Assembly: GCA_036394195.1 (NCBI GenBank)
Contig: DASWFO010000282.1
Coordinates: forward strand, 1-47,340
Direction of reading: 5' to 3'
Length of the DNA: 47,340 bases
DNA from: DATJPD01 sp036394195
GTDB lineage: Bacteria; Pseudomonadota; Alphaproteobacteria; CACIAM-22H2
Positions 33,700 through 41,915 of the stretch are shown here, one piece after another. The notes under the pieces are model-generated. The model was not told the DNA's origin. It did not search any database and worked only from the letters and a program-made list of their open reading frames with translations. How positions within the stretch are numbered: position 1 is the first letter of the stretch; every line of letters starts with the position of its first letter. Made by a program: the position numbers and the translations under genes.

Positions 33700-34553
33700 G
33701 CGGCGGCGCGCTCCAATGCACGGCGGACGACGGTGCGGACCAGATCGCGGCGATAGGATACCGACGCCTGCGCATCCTCCACCGGGTCGATGGCGGCGGC
33801 CGCGGCGTCTGCCGCGGCGGTGAAGCTCTGGGCTGTCGGCGCACGGCCGGCGAGGGCGGCTTCCGCCGTTCCAATCCGGCGCGGCGCTCCCTCGGCCCCG
33901 CCGACGCCGACGCGCGGCTCGGCGATGACGCCGTCCTTCAGGCGGAACGTCACCAACGACATTGCGATCGCGTAATCGCCGGCGCGGCGGCTGAATTCGT
34001 AGAAGCCGTAGCGCGTCTCGCCGGGAAGCAGCGGCAGCCGGGCTTCGGCCAGCAGCTCGCCTTCGCTAAGCGCGGTCATCAACGGCCCCTGGAAATAATC
34101 GCCGGCCGCGATCTTGCGGGTCCCCGAACTGCGGCGCGCCACCATCGTGGCCCCTAGCGTGGCCGCAACCAGGCACCATTCCGACGCCGGATCGGCGTGC
34201 GCCAGACTGCCGCAAAACGTGCCGCGGACCCGGATCGGGTAATGCGCGATGTGGCGAACCACCGTGGACAGGAGGCGTCCCAACGGACCTTCGGCGACCG
34301 GCCGATGGAACGCCGCGTGCCGCACGCAGGCGCCGATCGATAGCTCCCCGCCGTCTAAGCCCAGGCGCTCGAGGCTCTTGATGCCGTTGATGTCGACCAG
34401 ATGCGCCGGCCGCGACAGCCGGAAGGCCATGGTCGGCACGAGGCTTTGTCCGCCGGCCAGCACCCGGCCGTCCTTCGGGGCCACCTCGGCCAAGGTGGCA
34501 AGGGCCGCGTCGACGGTCGTGGGGTGGTGATAGGTGAAGGGAGCGGGCTTCAT
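33696..34553 (-). CDS. Molybdenum hydroxylase, FAD-binding medium subunit (second operon)
   Basis: 285 residues. FAD motifs: FTYHHPTTVDAALATLAEVAPKDGRVLAGGQSLVPTMAFRL with AGGQS, and VRGTFCGSLAHADPASEW (TxGGxxxxxDP variant TFCGSLAHADP). The CODH-type C-terminal domain reads YGFYEFSRRAGDYAIAMSLVTF...VGVGGAEGAPRRI. It transfers electrons from the iron-sulfur subunit to the acceptor. First gene of the M-S-L operon, with a 16-bp dyad 29 bases upstream of the ATG, matching the position at the first operon (26 bases). It is divergent from the ubiD-like gene at 34701. Confidence 0.92.
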   Translation of the reverse strand: MKPAPFTYHHPTTVDAALATLAEVAPKDGRVLAGGQSLVPTMAFRLSRPAHLVDINGIKSLERLGLDGGELSIGACVRHAAFHRPVAEGPLGRLLSTVVRHIAHYPIRVRGTFCGSLAHADPASEWCLVAATLGATMVARRSSGTRKIAAGDYFQGPLMTALSEGELLAEARLPLLPGETRYGFYEFSRRAGDYAIAMSLVTFRLKDGVIAEPRVGVGGAEGAPRRIGTAEAALAGRAPTAQSFTAAADAAAAAIDPVEDAQASVSYRRDLVRTVVRRALERAAA

Positions 34554-34581
34554 CGGGCGAATAGAGTGTCCACTCGGGACC

Positions 34582-34597
34582 GTACCAAAATTGGAAC
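34582..34597. promoter_or_regulatory. 16-bp operator-like dyad upstream of the second hydroxylase operon and second UbiD gene
   Basis: GTACCAAAATTGGAAC: GTNCCA and TGGAAC arms around four bases, one arm mismatch. It lies 29 bases upstream of the FAD-subunit ATG (34553) and 103 bases upstream of the ubiD-like ATG (34701), in a 147-base divergent region. Compare GTTCCAGAAATGGAAC at 8825-8840 and the weaker 19919-19934. Confidence 0.65.
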
Positions 34598-34700
34598 TTT
34601 TATCCAGAAAAAATACACGTTGCGTTGACGCCCCGACGGACGCTCTGATAGCTTGATTTTGGCTTTCAGCAGGCACGAAAGCGAGCACCGGAGGGCAGGA

Positions 34701-36194
34701 ATGGAAGGCACGACGACCGCGGGCAAGCGCAAGGCGACGAGCGAAAAGCGCGTGACGTACCGCGACGGCGTGCGGGGCTGGATCGACCAGGTCGAGAAGA
34801 TGGGCGAGCTGTTGCGCGTCGATGGCGCGCATTGGGACGCCGAGATGGGTGCCATCACCCATATGCTGACCGAGAAAAGCCGCGGCACCGCGCCGGCGGT
34901 CCTGTTCGACAACATTCCCGGCTATCCGAAGGGCTTCCGCACACTTTACGGCCACTTCTCCTCGGTCGGGCGGGTGGCCCTCACTCTCGGGCTGCCGCTC
35001 GAACACGAGCGCAAGGTCGACATCGTGCAGCGCTATTACGCGCGCATGCAGGAGATGACGCCGCTGCCGCCGCGCTACGTCGACAAGGGGCCGATCCTCG
35101 AGAATGTCATCACCGGCGACAACATCGACGTGTTGAAATTTCCGGTGCCGCGCCATCACGAGGCGGACAAGGCGCGCTATATCGGCACGGCCAACGCCGT
35201 GATCACGCAGGACCCGGACGCCGGCTGGTTCAATCTCGGGACCTATCGCAACCAGGTCTATGACGGCAAGACCATCGGCTGCCAGATCACCGAGGGCAAG
35301 CACGGCCGCATCCATCGCGACAAGTATTTCGAGCGCGGCCAGTCGATGAAGGTGGTGGTGCTGGTCGGCCAGGATCCGCTGCTGTTCATGCTCGCAGCGA
35401 GCCCGCTGCCGGACGGCGTCAGCGAGCTCGACTTCGCGGGCGGACTGCGCGGCGAGCCGATCGAGGTGATCCGCGGGCCGTATACCGGGTTTCCGATCCC
35501 CGCCGACGCCGAAATCGCGATCGAGGCCGAAGCGATCCCGGGGCAGGTCAAGGAGGAGGGCCCGTTCGGCGAGTGGATGGGCTACTACTCGGACGACACG
35601 GTGCCGCGGCCGTATCTGAACGTGAAGACGATCCTCCACCGCAACAACCCGATCCTGACCTGCGCGCCGCAGCACAAGCCCGTCGACGAGACCGGGCTGC
35701 TCAAGGGCATCGCCGGCGCCGCCCAGGTCTGGCGCGCATTGGAAGCCTGCGGCCTGCCGGATATCCTCGGCGTGTGGAACCATGAGGCGGGTCCGGCCAC
35801 GCGGTTCACCGCCATCCAGATCCGTCAGCGCTATCCCGGCCACGCGCGCAACGTGCTTCACGTGGCGTCGAACTGCCAGGGCGGCGCCTATGCCGGCAAG
35901 TGGACGGTCGTCGTCGACGAGGACATCGACGCCGGCGATCTCGACCAGGTGTTGTGGGCGATGTCCACGCGCTTCGACCCGGTCACCGACATCGACATCA
36001 TCCAAAAGGCGTGGGCGTCGAAGCGCGACCCGCTGGTTCTGCCGGGGAACTTCAACAATCGCATCCTGATCGACGCCTGCATCCCGTACGAGAAGAAGCT
36101 TAAGGGCACGTTTTCGACGGTGGTGGACGTGAGCACGGACCTGCGGGCCAAGCTCAAGGCGAAGTTTCCGCACCTGCCGTTTCCGCCGTCGTGA
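34701..36194 (+). CDS. UbiD-family prenyl-FMN decarboxylase (second of two)
   Basis: 497 residues, somewhat longer than the first copy (N-terminal extension MEGTTTAGKRKATSEKRVTYRDG). Landmarks: VLFDNIPGYPKGFRTLYGHFSSVGRVALTLGLPLEHE, DAGWFNLGTYRNQVYDGKTIGCQITEGKHGRIHRDKYFERGQSMKV, the catalytic segment VKEEGPFGEWMGYYSDD and FNNRILIDACIPYEKKLKGTFSTVV. Identity to the first copy is moderate, so the substrates probably differ. It starts an operon with a TctC-like gene and an orphan Mo subunit; GGAGGGCAGGA is a strong ribosome site. No prenyltransferase (UbiX) gene is in the window. Confidence 0.9.
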   Translation: MEGTTTAGKRKATSEKRVTYRDGVRGWIDQVEKMGELLRVDGAHWDAEMGAITHMLTEKSRGTAPAVLFDNIPGYPKGFRTLYGHFSSVGRVALTLGLPLEHERKVDIVQRYYARMQEMTPLPPRYVDKGPILENVITGDNIDVLKFPVPRHHEADKARYIGTANAVITQDPDAGWFNLGTYRNQVYDGKTIGCQITEGKHGRIHRDKYFERGQSMKVVVLVGQDPLLFMLAASPLPDGVSELDFAGGLRGEPIEVIRGPYTGFPIPADAEIAIEAEAIPGQVKEEGPFGEWMGYYSDDTVPRPYLNVKTILHRNNPILTCAPQHKPVDETGLLKGIAGAAQVWRALEACGLPDILGVWNHEAGPATRFTAIQIRQRYPGHARNVLHVASNCQGGAYAGKWTVVVDEDIDAGDLDQVLWAMSTRFDPVTDIDIIQKAWASKRDPLVLPGNFNNRILIDACIPYEKKLKGTFSTVVDVSTDLRAKLKAKFPHLPFPPS

Positions 36195-36229
36195 ACCGTG
36201 CAGCCGGTACTGACAGGAGGGCGGGAGCC

Positions 36230-37255
36230 ATGAAGCGGATCGGTGCGGCGATGGTGCTCGCCGCGGCGGCGCTGTTCGGGGCGGGGGCCCCGTCGGCGAC
36301 GGCCGCCGGTGTGGAGGATTTCTACAAGGGACGCAGCGTCAACCTGATCATCGGCTACAGCGTCGGCGGCGGCTACGATCTCTATGCCCGCGTGCTGGCG
36401 CGCCACCTGGGCCGGCACATTCCGGGAAATCCGACCATCGTGCCGCAGAACATGCCGGGGGCGGGCAGCCTCAAGGCGATCATCTACCTGTATTCCGTGG
36501 CACCTAAGGATGGTTCGGTGATCGGCACCTTCGGCCGGACGGTCCCGATCGCGCCGCTGCTGGGCAGCGACGCCAAGTTCGACGCCACCAAGCTCACCTG
36601 GATCGGCAGCATTACCAGCGATACCAGCCTGTGCGTCACCTGGCATCAATCGCCGGTGAAGACCTGGCAGGACATGCTGAGCAAACCGTTCACGATGGGC
36701 GGCGAGGGAGCGGGGGCCGATCCCGACGTCTACGCGGCGGTGGTCAAGAACCTGTTCGGATCGGGGCTGAAGCTGGTGACCGGCTATCCAGGGACCAACG
36801 ACGCGTCGCTGGCGATGGAGCGCGGCGAGATCGATGGCATGTGCGGGCTGTCCTACAGCACCTTGCGCAGCCGCCATGCCGACTGGATGCGTGAAAAGAA
36901 GGTCAACATCCTGGTGCAGGCGTCGCTGGCCAAGGATCCCGACCTCCCGGATGTCCCGGTGATGTTCGATGTCGCTCAGACCGACGAGCAACGCCAGATC
37001 CTGAAGCTGATCCTGTCCAGCCAAGTCACGGCGCGCCCCTATGCGGCACCGCCGGGCCTCCCGGACGATCGCAAGGCCGCCCTGCGCAAGGCCTTCGATG
37101 ACACGATGCAGGACCCGGGCTATCGCGCGGAGATGCAGAAGACGGGTCTCGACGTCAATCCGACCAGCGGCGCCGCGGTCGAGGCTCTGCTCAAAGAGGT
37201 CTATGCCAGTCCCAAGGACGTGGCCGACAAGGCGGCGAAGGCGATCACCTACTAG
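36230..37255 (+). CDS. TctC-like periplasmic binding protein (subgroup paralogue)
   Basis: 341 residues from the ATG at 36230 (strong GGAGGGCGGGAGCC upstream). An earlier in-frame start near 36191 would give an arginine-rich leader without a signal. Signal peptide MKRIGAAMVLAAAALFGAGAPSATAA, then EDFYKGRSVNLIIGYSVGGGYDLYARVLARHLGRHIPGNPTIVPQNMPGAGSLK, the same subgroup as 28366-29424. Also TGYPGTNDASLAMERGEIDGMCG. It lies between UbiD and an orphan Mo subunit on the plus strand and probably feeds the substrate. Confidence 0.88.
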   Translation: MKRIGAAMVLAAAALFGAGAPSATAAGVEDFYKGRSVNLIIGYSVGGGYDLYARVLARHLGRHIPGNPTIVPQNMPGAGSLKAIIYLYSVAPKDGSVIGTFGRTVPIAPLLGSDAKFDATKLTWIGSITSDTSLCVTWHQSPVKTWQDMLSKPFTMGGEGAGADPDVYAAVVKNLFGSGLKLVTGYPGTNDASLAMERGEIDGMCGLSYSTLRSRHADWMREKKVNILVQASLAKDPDLPDVPVMFDVAQTDEQRQILKLILSSQVTARPYAAPPGLPDDRKAALRKAFDDTMQDPGYRAEMQKTGLDVNPTSGAAVEALLKEVYASPKDVADKAAKAITY

Positions 37256-37282
37256 CGCCGACGGTTTCGGCGGAGCCGTGCG

Positions 37283-39622
37283 ATGACAGACGCCATTGGC
37301 CGGCCGCTGCATCGACTGGAAGACCCGCCGCTTCTCACCGGGACTGCCCGTTTCGTCGACGATATCGCGCTGCCCGGCGTGCTTCAGGTGGCCTTCGTCC
37401 GCAGCCCGCACGCGCATGCCGCGATCCGGCGCATCGACGTCGGCGCCGCGCGCGCTCTGCCCGGCGTGCATGCGGTGCTGACCCTTGACGACCTGAAAAA
37501 GGTCCTGGCGCGGCCGCGGATGGTCGCCGGCCCGCGGTCCTCGAGCCGCGCCGACCACCTGGTGCCGTTCGTGCTGGCGGGCGACGAGGCCTGTTTCGTC
37601 GGCGAGCCGGTGGCCCTGGTCGTCGCCGACAGCCGCTACGTGGCCGAGGACGCCGCCGCCGTCGTCGAGATCGACTATGACGTGCTGCCGGCGGTCGCGG
37701 ATTGCCGGAAGGCGGTTGACGCCGGCAGTCCGCGCGTGCGCCGCGAGGCGCCGTCGAACCTGGTGTCGTCGTATAAAGTCGGCTACGGCGACGTCGACGC
37801 GGCGTTTGCGGGCGCCGCTCACGTCGCTCGCGAGGAGTTGTGGCAACACCGCGGCGCCGGCCACCCGATCGAAGGCCGCGGCATTCTCGTCGAGTATCGC
37901 GCCACCGACCGGGCGCTGACCGTCTGGGCGTCGACCCAAAAGGCCAACGATCTGTTCCAGCGGCTGGCGGAGCTGCTCGACCTGGATGAGAACCGCCTGC
38001 GCGTGATCTCGCCCGACATCGGCGGCGGCTTCGGCCCCAAGCTGATCGTCTACCAGGAGGACGTCGCGGTGACGGCGGCGGCCAAGCTGCTCGGCCGCTC
38101 GCTGAAATGGATCGAGGACCGGCGCGAGCATTTCGTGAGCGCGGTCCAGGAGCGCGACCAGTATTGGTCGATCGAGATCGCGGTCGACGCGGACGCGCGC
38201 ATCCGCGGCATCCGCGGGCGGCTGCTGCACGATCTCGGCGCCTATGCGCTGCAGGACGTCAATCTGCCCTACAACTCGGCGACTTCGGTCGGCGGGCCCT
38301 ACATCGTGCCGGCTTACGCGATCGAGGTGGCGATCGCCCAGACCAACAAGGCGCCCGTATCCTCCGTGCGGGGTGCTGGATATCCGCAGCCGCTCTTCGC
38401 GATGGAGCGGCTCTTGGACAAAGCGGCGCGCGCGCTCGGCCTCGACCGTGCCGAGATCCGCCGCCGCAACCTGATCCCGCCGGAGAAGATGCCGTACGAG
38501 AAGCCGCTCAAGACGCGATCGGGGACCAGCATCGTCTACGACAGCGGCGACTATCCGGGCTGCCAGGCCGATGTGCTGGCGGCCGCCGGCTGGTCGGAGT
38601 TCCCGCACCGTCAGAAGACGGCGCTGGCCGAGGGCCGCTACATCGGCATCGGCATGGCGAATGGCCTCAAGGGGACGGGCCGGGGGCCGTTCGAGTCCGG
38701 TATCGTGCGCGTGCTGCCGTCCGGCCGTATCTCGATCTTCACCGGGGCCGCCGCGATCGGGCAGGGGCTGGCGACGGCGCTGGCGCAAATCTGCGCCGCC
38801 GAGCTTGGCGTGTCGCCGGACCGCGTCAAGGTCGTCTCCGGCGACACGAGCAACGCGCCCTATGGGCTTGGTGCCTTTGCCAGCCGCCAGACCGTCACCG
38901 CCGGCTCGTCGGTGCTGCTCGCGTCGCGCGCGGTCGCGGCCAAGGCGCGGAAGCTGGCCAGCCACATGCTGGAAGCGGCGGAGGCGGATCTCGAGCTGGC
39001 CGATGGCGAGGTGCGCGTCGCCGGCGTGCGCCAGCGCCGGGTGGGTCTCGGGGATCTGGCGCGCGTGCTCTGCGGCGGGCCGGGCTATGCGTTTCCCGAC
39101 GGCATGGAGCCGGGGCTCGAAGCGGCAGCGAATTTCCGCACCGACGCGCTGGCCTATGCGAACGCCTGTCACGTTGTCGAGGTGGAGGTGGACGTCGACA
39201 CCGGCGGGGTACGCATCCTGCGCTACGTGGCGATCCAGGATTCCGGCCGCCGGATCAACCCGCTCATCGTCGAGGGCCAGGTTCGCGGCGGGATCGCGCA
39301 TGGTGTCGGCAACGCGCTGTTCGAATGGATGGGCTACGACGACACGGCGCAGCCGGTGACCACAACCTTTGCCGAATACCTGCTGCCGACCGCGACCGAG
39401 CTGCCCAATTTCGAGACCCTGTATAAGGAATCGCCGTCGCCGATGAATCCGCTGGGCGTGAAGGGCGCCGGCGAGGTCGGCACCATCCCCGCGGCCGCCG
39501 CCGTGATCTCGGCGGTCGAGGACGCACTGACGCCGTTCGGCGTCAGGATCGCCGAGACGCCCATCCTGCCGCCGCGGCTGCTGGCGCTGATCGAAGCGGG
39601 GCGGCGGGCTCCCCGCGCATAA
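37283..39622 (+). CDS. Orphan Mo-binding large subunit of the xanthine dehydrogenase/CODH-like family
   Basis: 779 residues. LHRLEDPPLLTGTARFVDDIALPGVLQ at the start, GGGFGPKLIVYQEDV, a Mo-site loop SSVRGAGYPQPLFAMERLL and the catalytic Glu in GVKGAGEVG. It resembles the large subunit at 5090-7423 much more than the one at 30902-33220 (shared ALFEWMG-DDTAQPVTT and spacing of motifs), yet no medium or small subunit gene adjoins: upstream is TctC-like, downstream a repeat and a Nudix gene on the other strand. It may borrow subunits from one of the M-S-L operons or be non-functional in electron transfer. It begins 27 bases after the TctC-like stop. Confidence 0.9.
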   Translation: MTDAIGRPLHRLEDPPLLTGTARFVDDIALPGVLQVAFVRSPHAHAAIRRIDVGAARALPGVHAVLTLDDLKKVLARPRMVAGPRSSSRADHLVPFVLAGDEACFVGEPVALVVADSRYVAEDAAAVVEIDYDVLPAVADCRKAVDAGSPRVRREAPSNLVSSYKVGYGDVDAAFAGAAHVAREELWQHRGAGHPIEGRGILVEYRATDRALTVWASTQKANDLFQRLAELLDLDENRLRVISPDIGGGFGPKLIVYQEDVAVTAAAKLLGRSLKWIEDRREHFVSAVQERDQYWSIEIAVDADARIRGIRGRLLHDLGAYALQDVNLPYNSATSVGGPYIVPAYAIEVAIAQTNKAPVSSVRGAGYPQPLFAMERLLDKAARALGLDRAEIRRRNLIPPEKMPYEKPLKTRSGTSIVYDSGDYPGCQADVLAAAGWSEFPHRQKTALAEGRYIGIGMANGLKGTGRGPFESGIVRVLPSGRISIFTGAAAIGQGLATALAQICAAELGVSPDRVKVVSGDTSNAPYGLGAFASRQTVTAGSSVLLASRAVAAKARKLASHMLEAAEADLELADGEVRVAGVRQRRVGLGDLARVLCGGPGYAFPDGMEPGLEAAANFRTDALAYANACHVVEVEVDVDTGGVRILRYVAIQDSGRRINPLIVEGQVRGGIAHGVGNALFEWMGYDDTAQPVTTTFAEYLLPTATELPNFETLYKESPSPMNPLGVKGAGEVGTIPAAAAVISAVEDALTPFGVRIAETPILPPRLLALIEAGRRAPRA

Positions 39623-39638
39623 GTCGAACCGCTCTCTT

Positions 39639-39757
39639 CGTCGTGCCCGCGAAAAGCGGGCATCCATTGTACCGCGGAACCATGGATTCCCGCGTGCGCT
39701 GCGTTGGCGGCCTTCAGGGCCGCCGACGGGCGCGAAGAATCTGGCGCGGGAATGACG
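39639..39757. repeat. Palindromic intergenic element with internal hairpins
   Basis: Imperfect terminal inverted repeats CGTCGTGCCCGCG (39639-39651) and CGCGGGAATGACG (39745-39757) enclose a hairpin CCCGC-GAAAA-GCGGG (39646-39660) and GGCGGCC-TTCAG-GGCCGCC (39706-39724). The element fills the gap between convergent large-subunit and Nudix genes, so it may serve as a terminator. Sequence of this type is common between rhizobial genes. Confidence 0.65.
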
Positions 39758-39771
39758 ATGGAGGAAGCGTC

Positions 39772-40233
39772 CTATCGCCCGAGCTGCCGCTCCAGCTGAT
39801 CTAGGAAATCGACCTGGGCCGGGTTCAGCTTTTCGCGCGCGGTCGTAAAGTCGAACCAGCCGGCGCGATCGACTTCGGGGAACTCCTGGACGCGGCCGGA
39901 GCGCGGCGGCCATTCGAGGCTGAAGCTGTTGCTGACAATGTTGTCGGCGTCGCAATCGCCTTCGATCGCCCAGGCGAGGACTGTCTTGCCGCCTGCCTGT
40001 TTCACTGGCGTCAGCAGCCGGAACTCGCCGTCGACGCGGCAGCCAGTCTCCTCGTGGAGCTCCAGCAGTGCCTGGTCCAGAGGATCCTGGCCCGGGGGCA
40101 CTTCGCCTTTCGGGATCGACCAGGTGCCGGCGTCCTTTTTCGCCCAGAAGGGACCGCCGGGATGGACGAGAAAGACCTCGGGCCGGTTGTCGCGCCGCCG
40201 GTAAACCAGCACGCCTGCGCTCAGCTTTGCCAC
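39772..40233 (-). CDS. Nudix-domain hydrolase with variant box
   Basis: 153 residues. The Nudix segment is GEVPPGQDPLDQALLELHEETG at about residues 43-64. Compared with GEx3GEx5AxREUxEExGU, the second Glu is Gln and the Arg of RE is Leu, while GE, LELHEE and TG are kept. Upstream SAGVLVYRRRDNRPEVFLVHPGGPFWAKKDAGTWSIPKG and downstream FSLEWPPRSGRVQEFPEVDRAGWF are usual for DR1025/YfcD-like members. The metal-binding Glu pair (EE) is present, so activity is likely, but specificity is open. It ends beside a repeat element and lies downstream of a small hypothetical gene. Confidence 0.82.
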   Translation of the reverse strand: MAKLSAGVLVYRRRDNRPEVFLVHPGGPFWAKKDAGTWSIPKGEVPPGQDPLDQALLELHEETGCRVDGEFRLLTPVKQAGGKTVLAWAIEGDCDADNIVSNSFSLEWPPRSGRVQEFPEVDRAGWFDFTTAREKLNPAQVDFLDQLERQLGR

Positions 40234-40243
40234 CGGGTGAGGG

Positions 40244-40669
40244 TCAGTAGCGCCGGTACGGGTAGCAGCGCTCGCGGTCCAGGGTCAGGCCGAAATGCTG
40301 GCCGAGCTCGGCGATGGCGTCGCCATGGTCCGGGTAGGGGTCGGCGTTCTTCGGACCGACGATGATGCAGGACGACGAATGGTCGGCGTTGCCCCCGGGG
40401 GGCAGCATGGCGGTGGCGAGCGCCTCGCCAGTGCCGTCGCGGAGCGTCAGAAACAGCGGCATTTCGCGCTGGATATGGTCGTTTCGACCGATATTCTGCT
40501 CAATGAACGGAGTCGAGGCCGGACGATAGCTCTGGGCGGCTTTCTCCCACTCGCGGTGGAAGAACTTTTCCACGGCATGGCCCATGAGGGCGGATTCCTG
40601 GGCCGCCTCGGCCTCGGTCTCGATGCGGAACCACGTATGTCCGCGGGGCGCGTCACAAACGTACTTCAT
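40244..40669 (-). CDS. Hypothetical protein, 141 residues
   Basis: Start at ATG 40669 with GGAGG four bases upstream. MKYVCDAPRGHTWFRIETEAEAAQESALMGHAVEKFFHREWEKAAQSY opens with a Cys and a helical acidic segment, followed by FLTLRDGTGEALATAMLPPGGNADHSSSCIIVGPKNADPYPDHGDAIAELGQHFGL. There is no signal or membrane helix and no family I recognise. It lies 10 bases upstream of the Nudix gene on the same strand, suggesting co-transcription, and is divergent from the chromate transporter genes. Confidence 0.6.
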   Translation of the reverse strand: MKYVCDAPRGHTWFRIETEAEAAQESALMGHAVEKFFHREWEKAAQSYRPASTPFIEQNIGRNDHIQREMPLFLTLRDGTGEALATAMLPPGGNADHSSSCIIVGPKNADPYPDHGDAIAELGQHFGLTLDRERCYPYRRY

Positions 40670-40819
40670 GCCACCTCCGACTGCTCCCCGGAATCTGGGC
40701 CGCAATCCGACGAATGCAAGTCTGCCTCAATCCTTCGGCGGCAAAAAGGGGCGACCAACATTGAAAGATCGGGGCCCGCATGATATCGCGGGATACTCGA
40801 CTTTTGGTTACCCCGCCGC

Positions 40820-41380
40820 ATGACCGCTCCCGCCGAGTCCGCTCGGTCCGTATCGCTTCGCGAACTTGCCAACGTCTATTTCTGGATCGGCATTTCCAGC
40901 TTCGGCGGCGGGCTGATCTCGTGGGTCCACCGCGAGACGGTGGAGCGGCGCAAATGGCTCCGCGACCAGGAGTTTCTGAGCGGGCTGGCGCTCAGCCAGA
41001 TCCTGCCCGGCCCAACCATGGTCAACATGACCATTTACCTGGGCATCCAGCTGCGCGGTGCCGCAGGCGCCCTTGCGTCGTGGTCGAGCCTGGTGCTGCC
41101 GCCGTCGCTGGCCATCATCGCGATCTATTATCTCTATCTGCAGTTCCATGAGGCCGACGTGGTCCACTTCGCGCTGAGCGGTGTCGCGGCCACGGCGGTG
41201 GGCTTGAACATCGCGACCGGCATCAAGGTCGCCCGGCGGAGCAAGAACGTGACGGCGCTGATCATCGCCGCCGGCGTCTTCGCCGCGGTCGCCATCCTCC
41301 ATTGGCCGATGTTGTGGGTGGTGCTCGGTGCGGCCCCGCTCAGCCTCGCCCTGGCATGGAGGCGAAATGACGACGGATAG
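40820..41380 (+). CDS. Chromate transporter, N-terminal half (short CHR protein)
   Basis: 186 residues: one CHR domain. Motifs YFWIGISSFGGGLISWVHRETVERRKWL, FLSGLALSQILPGPTMVNMTIYLG and five or six hydrophobic segments. The short-chain ChrA (SCHR) type is made of two separate single-domain subunits, and the next gene overlaps this one by 14 bases and carries the second domain. Chromate or sulfate-like anion export is the family's role; here no resistance regulator (ChrB) is next to it. Confidence 0.85.
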   Translation: MTAPAESARSVSLRELANVYFWIGISSFGGGLISWVHRETVERRKWLRDQEFLSGLALSQILPGPTMVNMTIYLGIQLRGAAGALASWSSLVLPPSLAIIAIYYLYLQFHEADVVHFALSGVAATAVGLNIATGIKVARRSKNVTALIIAAGVFAAVAILHWPMLWVVLGAAPLSLALAWRRNDDG

Positions 41381-41906
41381 CCAGACGCTCATCGAGCTGG
41401 TCCGGGTCTTCGCGCCGCTGTCGCTGGTCGCGTTCGGCGGCGGCCCAACGATCGTGGCCGAGATCGAGCGCCAGACCGTCAGCGTTCACGGCTGGCTGAC
41501 GCACCGCGACTTCATCGACATTTTCGCGCTGTCGCGGGTGGCCCCCGGCCCCGGGATCCTGATGATCACCTTGATCGGGTGGAAGGTCGCGGGATGGCTG
41601 GGGGCGATTGCGGCGTCGTTCGCGTTCTATATTCCGTCCGGCCTTCTGGTGTCGACCGCGGCCCTGGTGTGGCGGCGGCACCGGGCGGCGGTGTGGCGCG
41701 ACAAGGTCGAGCGCGGCCTGGCGCCGATCGCGATCGGCCTGATCTTCGCCGGTGCCTATTCGGTGTTGAACGCGACGCAGGGCGGGCTGCTTGCCTTCGC
41801 GACCGCGGCGGCGGCTGCGGCGATCTTGATGTGGCGGCCGATCAATCCGTTCCTGCTGCTGTGCGGCGGCGCCCTGATCTACGCCATCTGCTTCCCACTC
41901 GTCTGA
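41367..41906 (+). CDS. Chromate transporter, C-terminal half (short CHR protein)
   Basis: 179 residues from ATG 41367. Motifs FAPLSLVAFGGGPTIVAEIERQTVS, FIDIFALSRVAPGPGILMITLIGWKVAGWLGA and several membrane helices. It overlaps the first gene by 14 bases and, together, the pair forms a heteromeric anion exporter. GGAGGCGAA lies upstream. It converges with the Pht5-like gene on the other strand, with a nine-base gap. Confidence 0.85.
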   Translation: MTTDSQTLIELVRVFAPLSLVAFGGGPTIVAEIERQTVSVHGWLTHRDFIDIFALSRVAPGPGILMITLIGWKVAGWLGAIAASFAFYIPSGLLVSTAALVWRRHRAAVWRDKVERGLAPIAIGLIFAGAYSVLNATQGGLLAFATAAAAAAILMWRPINPFLLLCGGALIYAICFPLV

Positions 41907-41915
41907 GCGAGCAGC

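Noticed and set aside
35888..39955. A very long open frame (about 1,355 codons) on the minus strand opposite UbiD, TctC-like and orphan large subunit
   Set aside because: The translation is Arg/Asp/His-rich without domains, and the opposite strand carries well-supported family proteins across the same span; long antisense frames are expected at this G+C.
40706..40819. A partial copy of the 16-bp dyad near 40756 (CCAACATTGAAAG)
   Set aside because: It keeps only one arm and too many mismatches to support a site.
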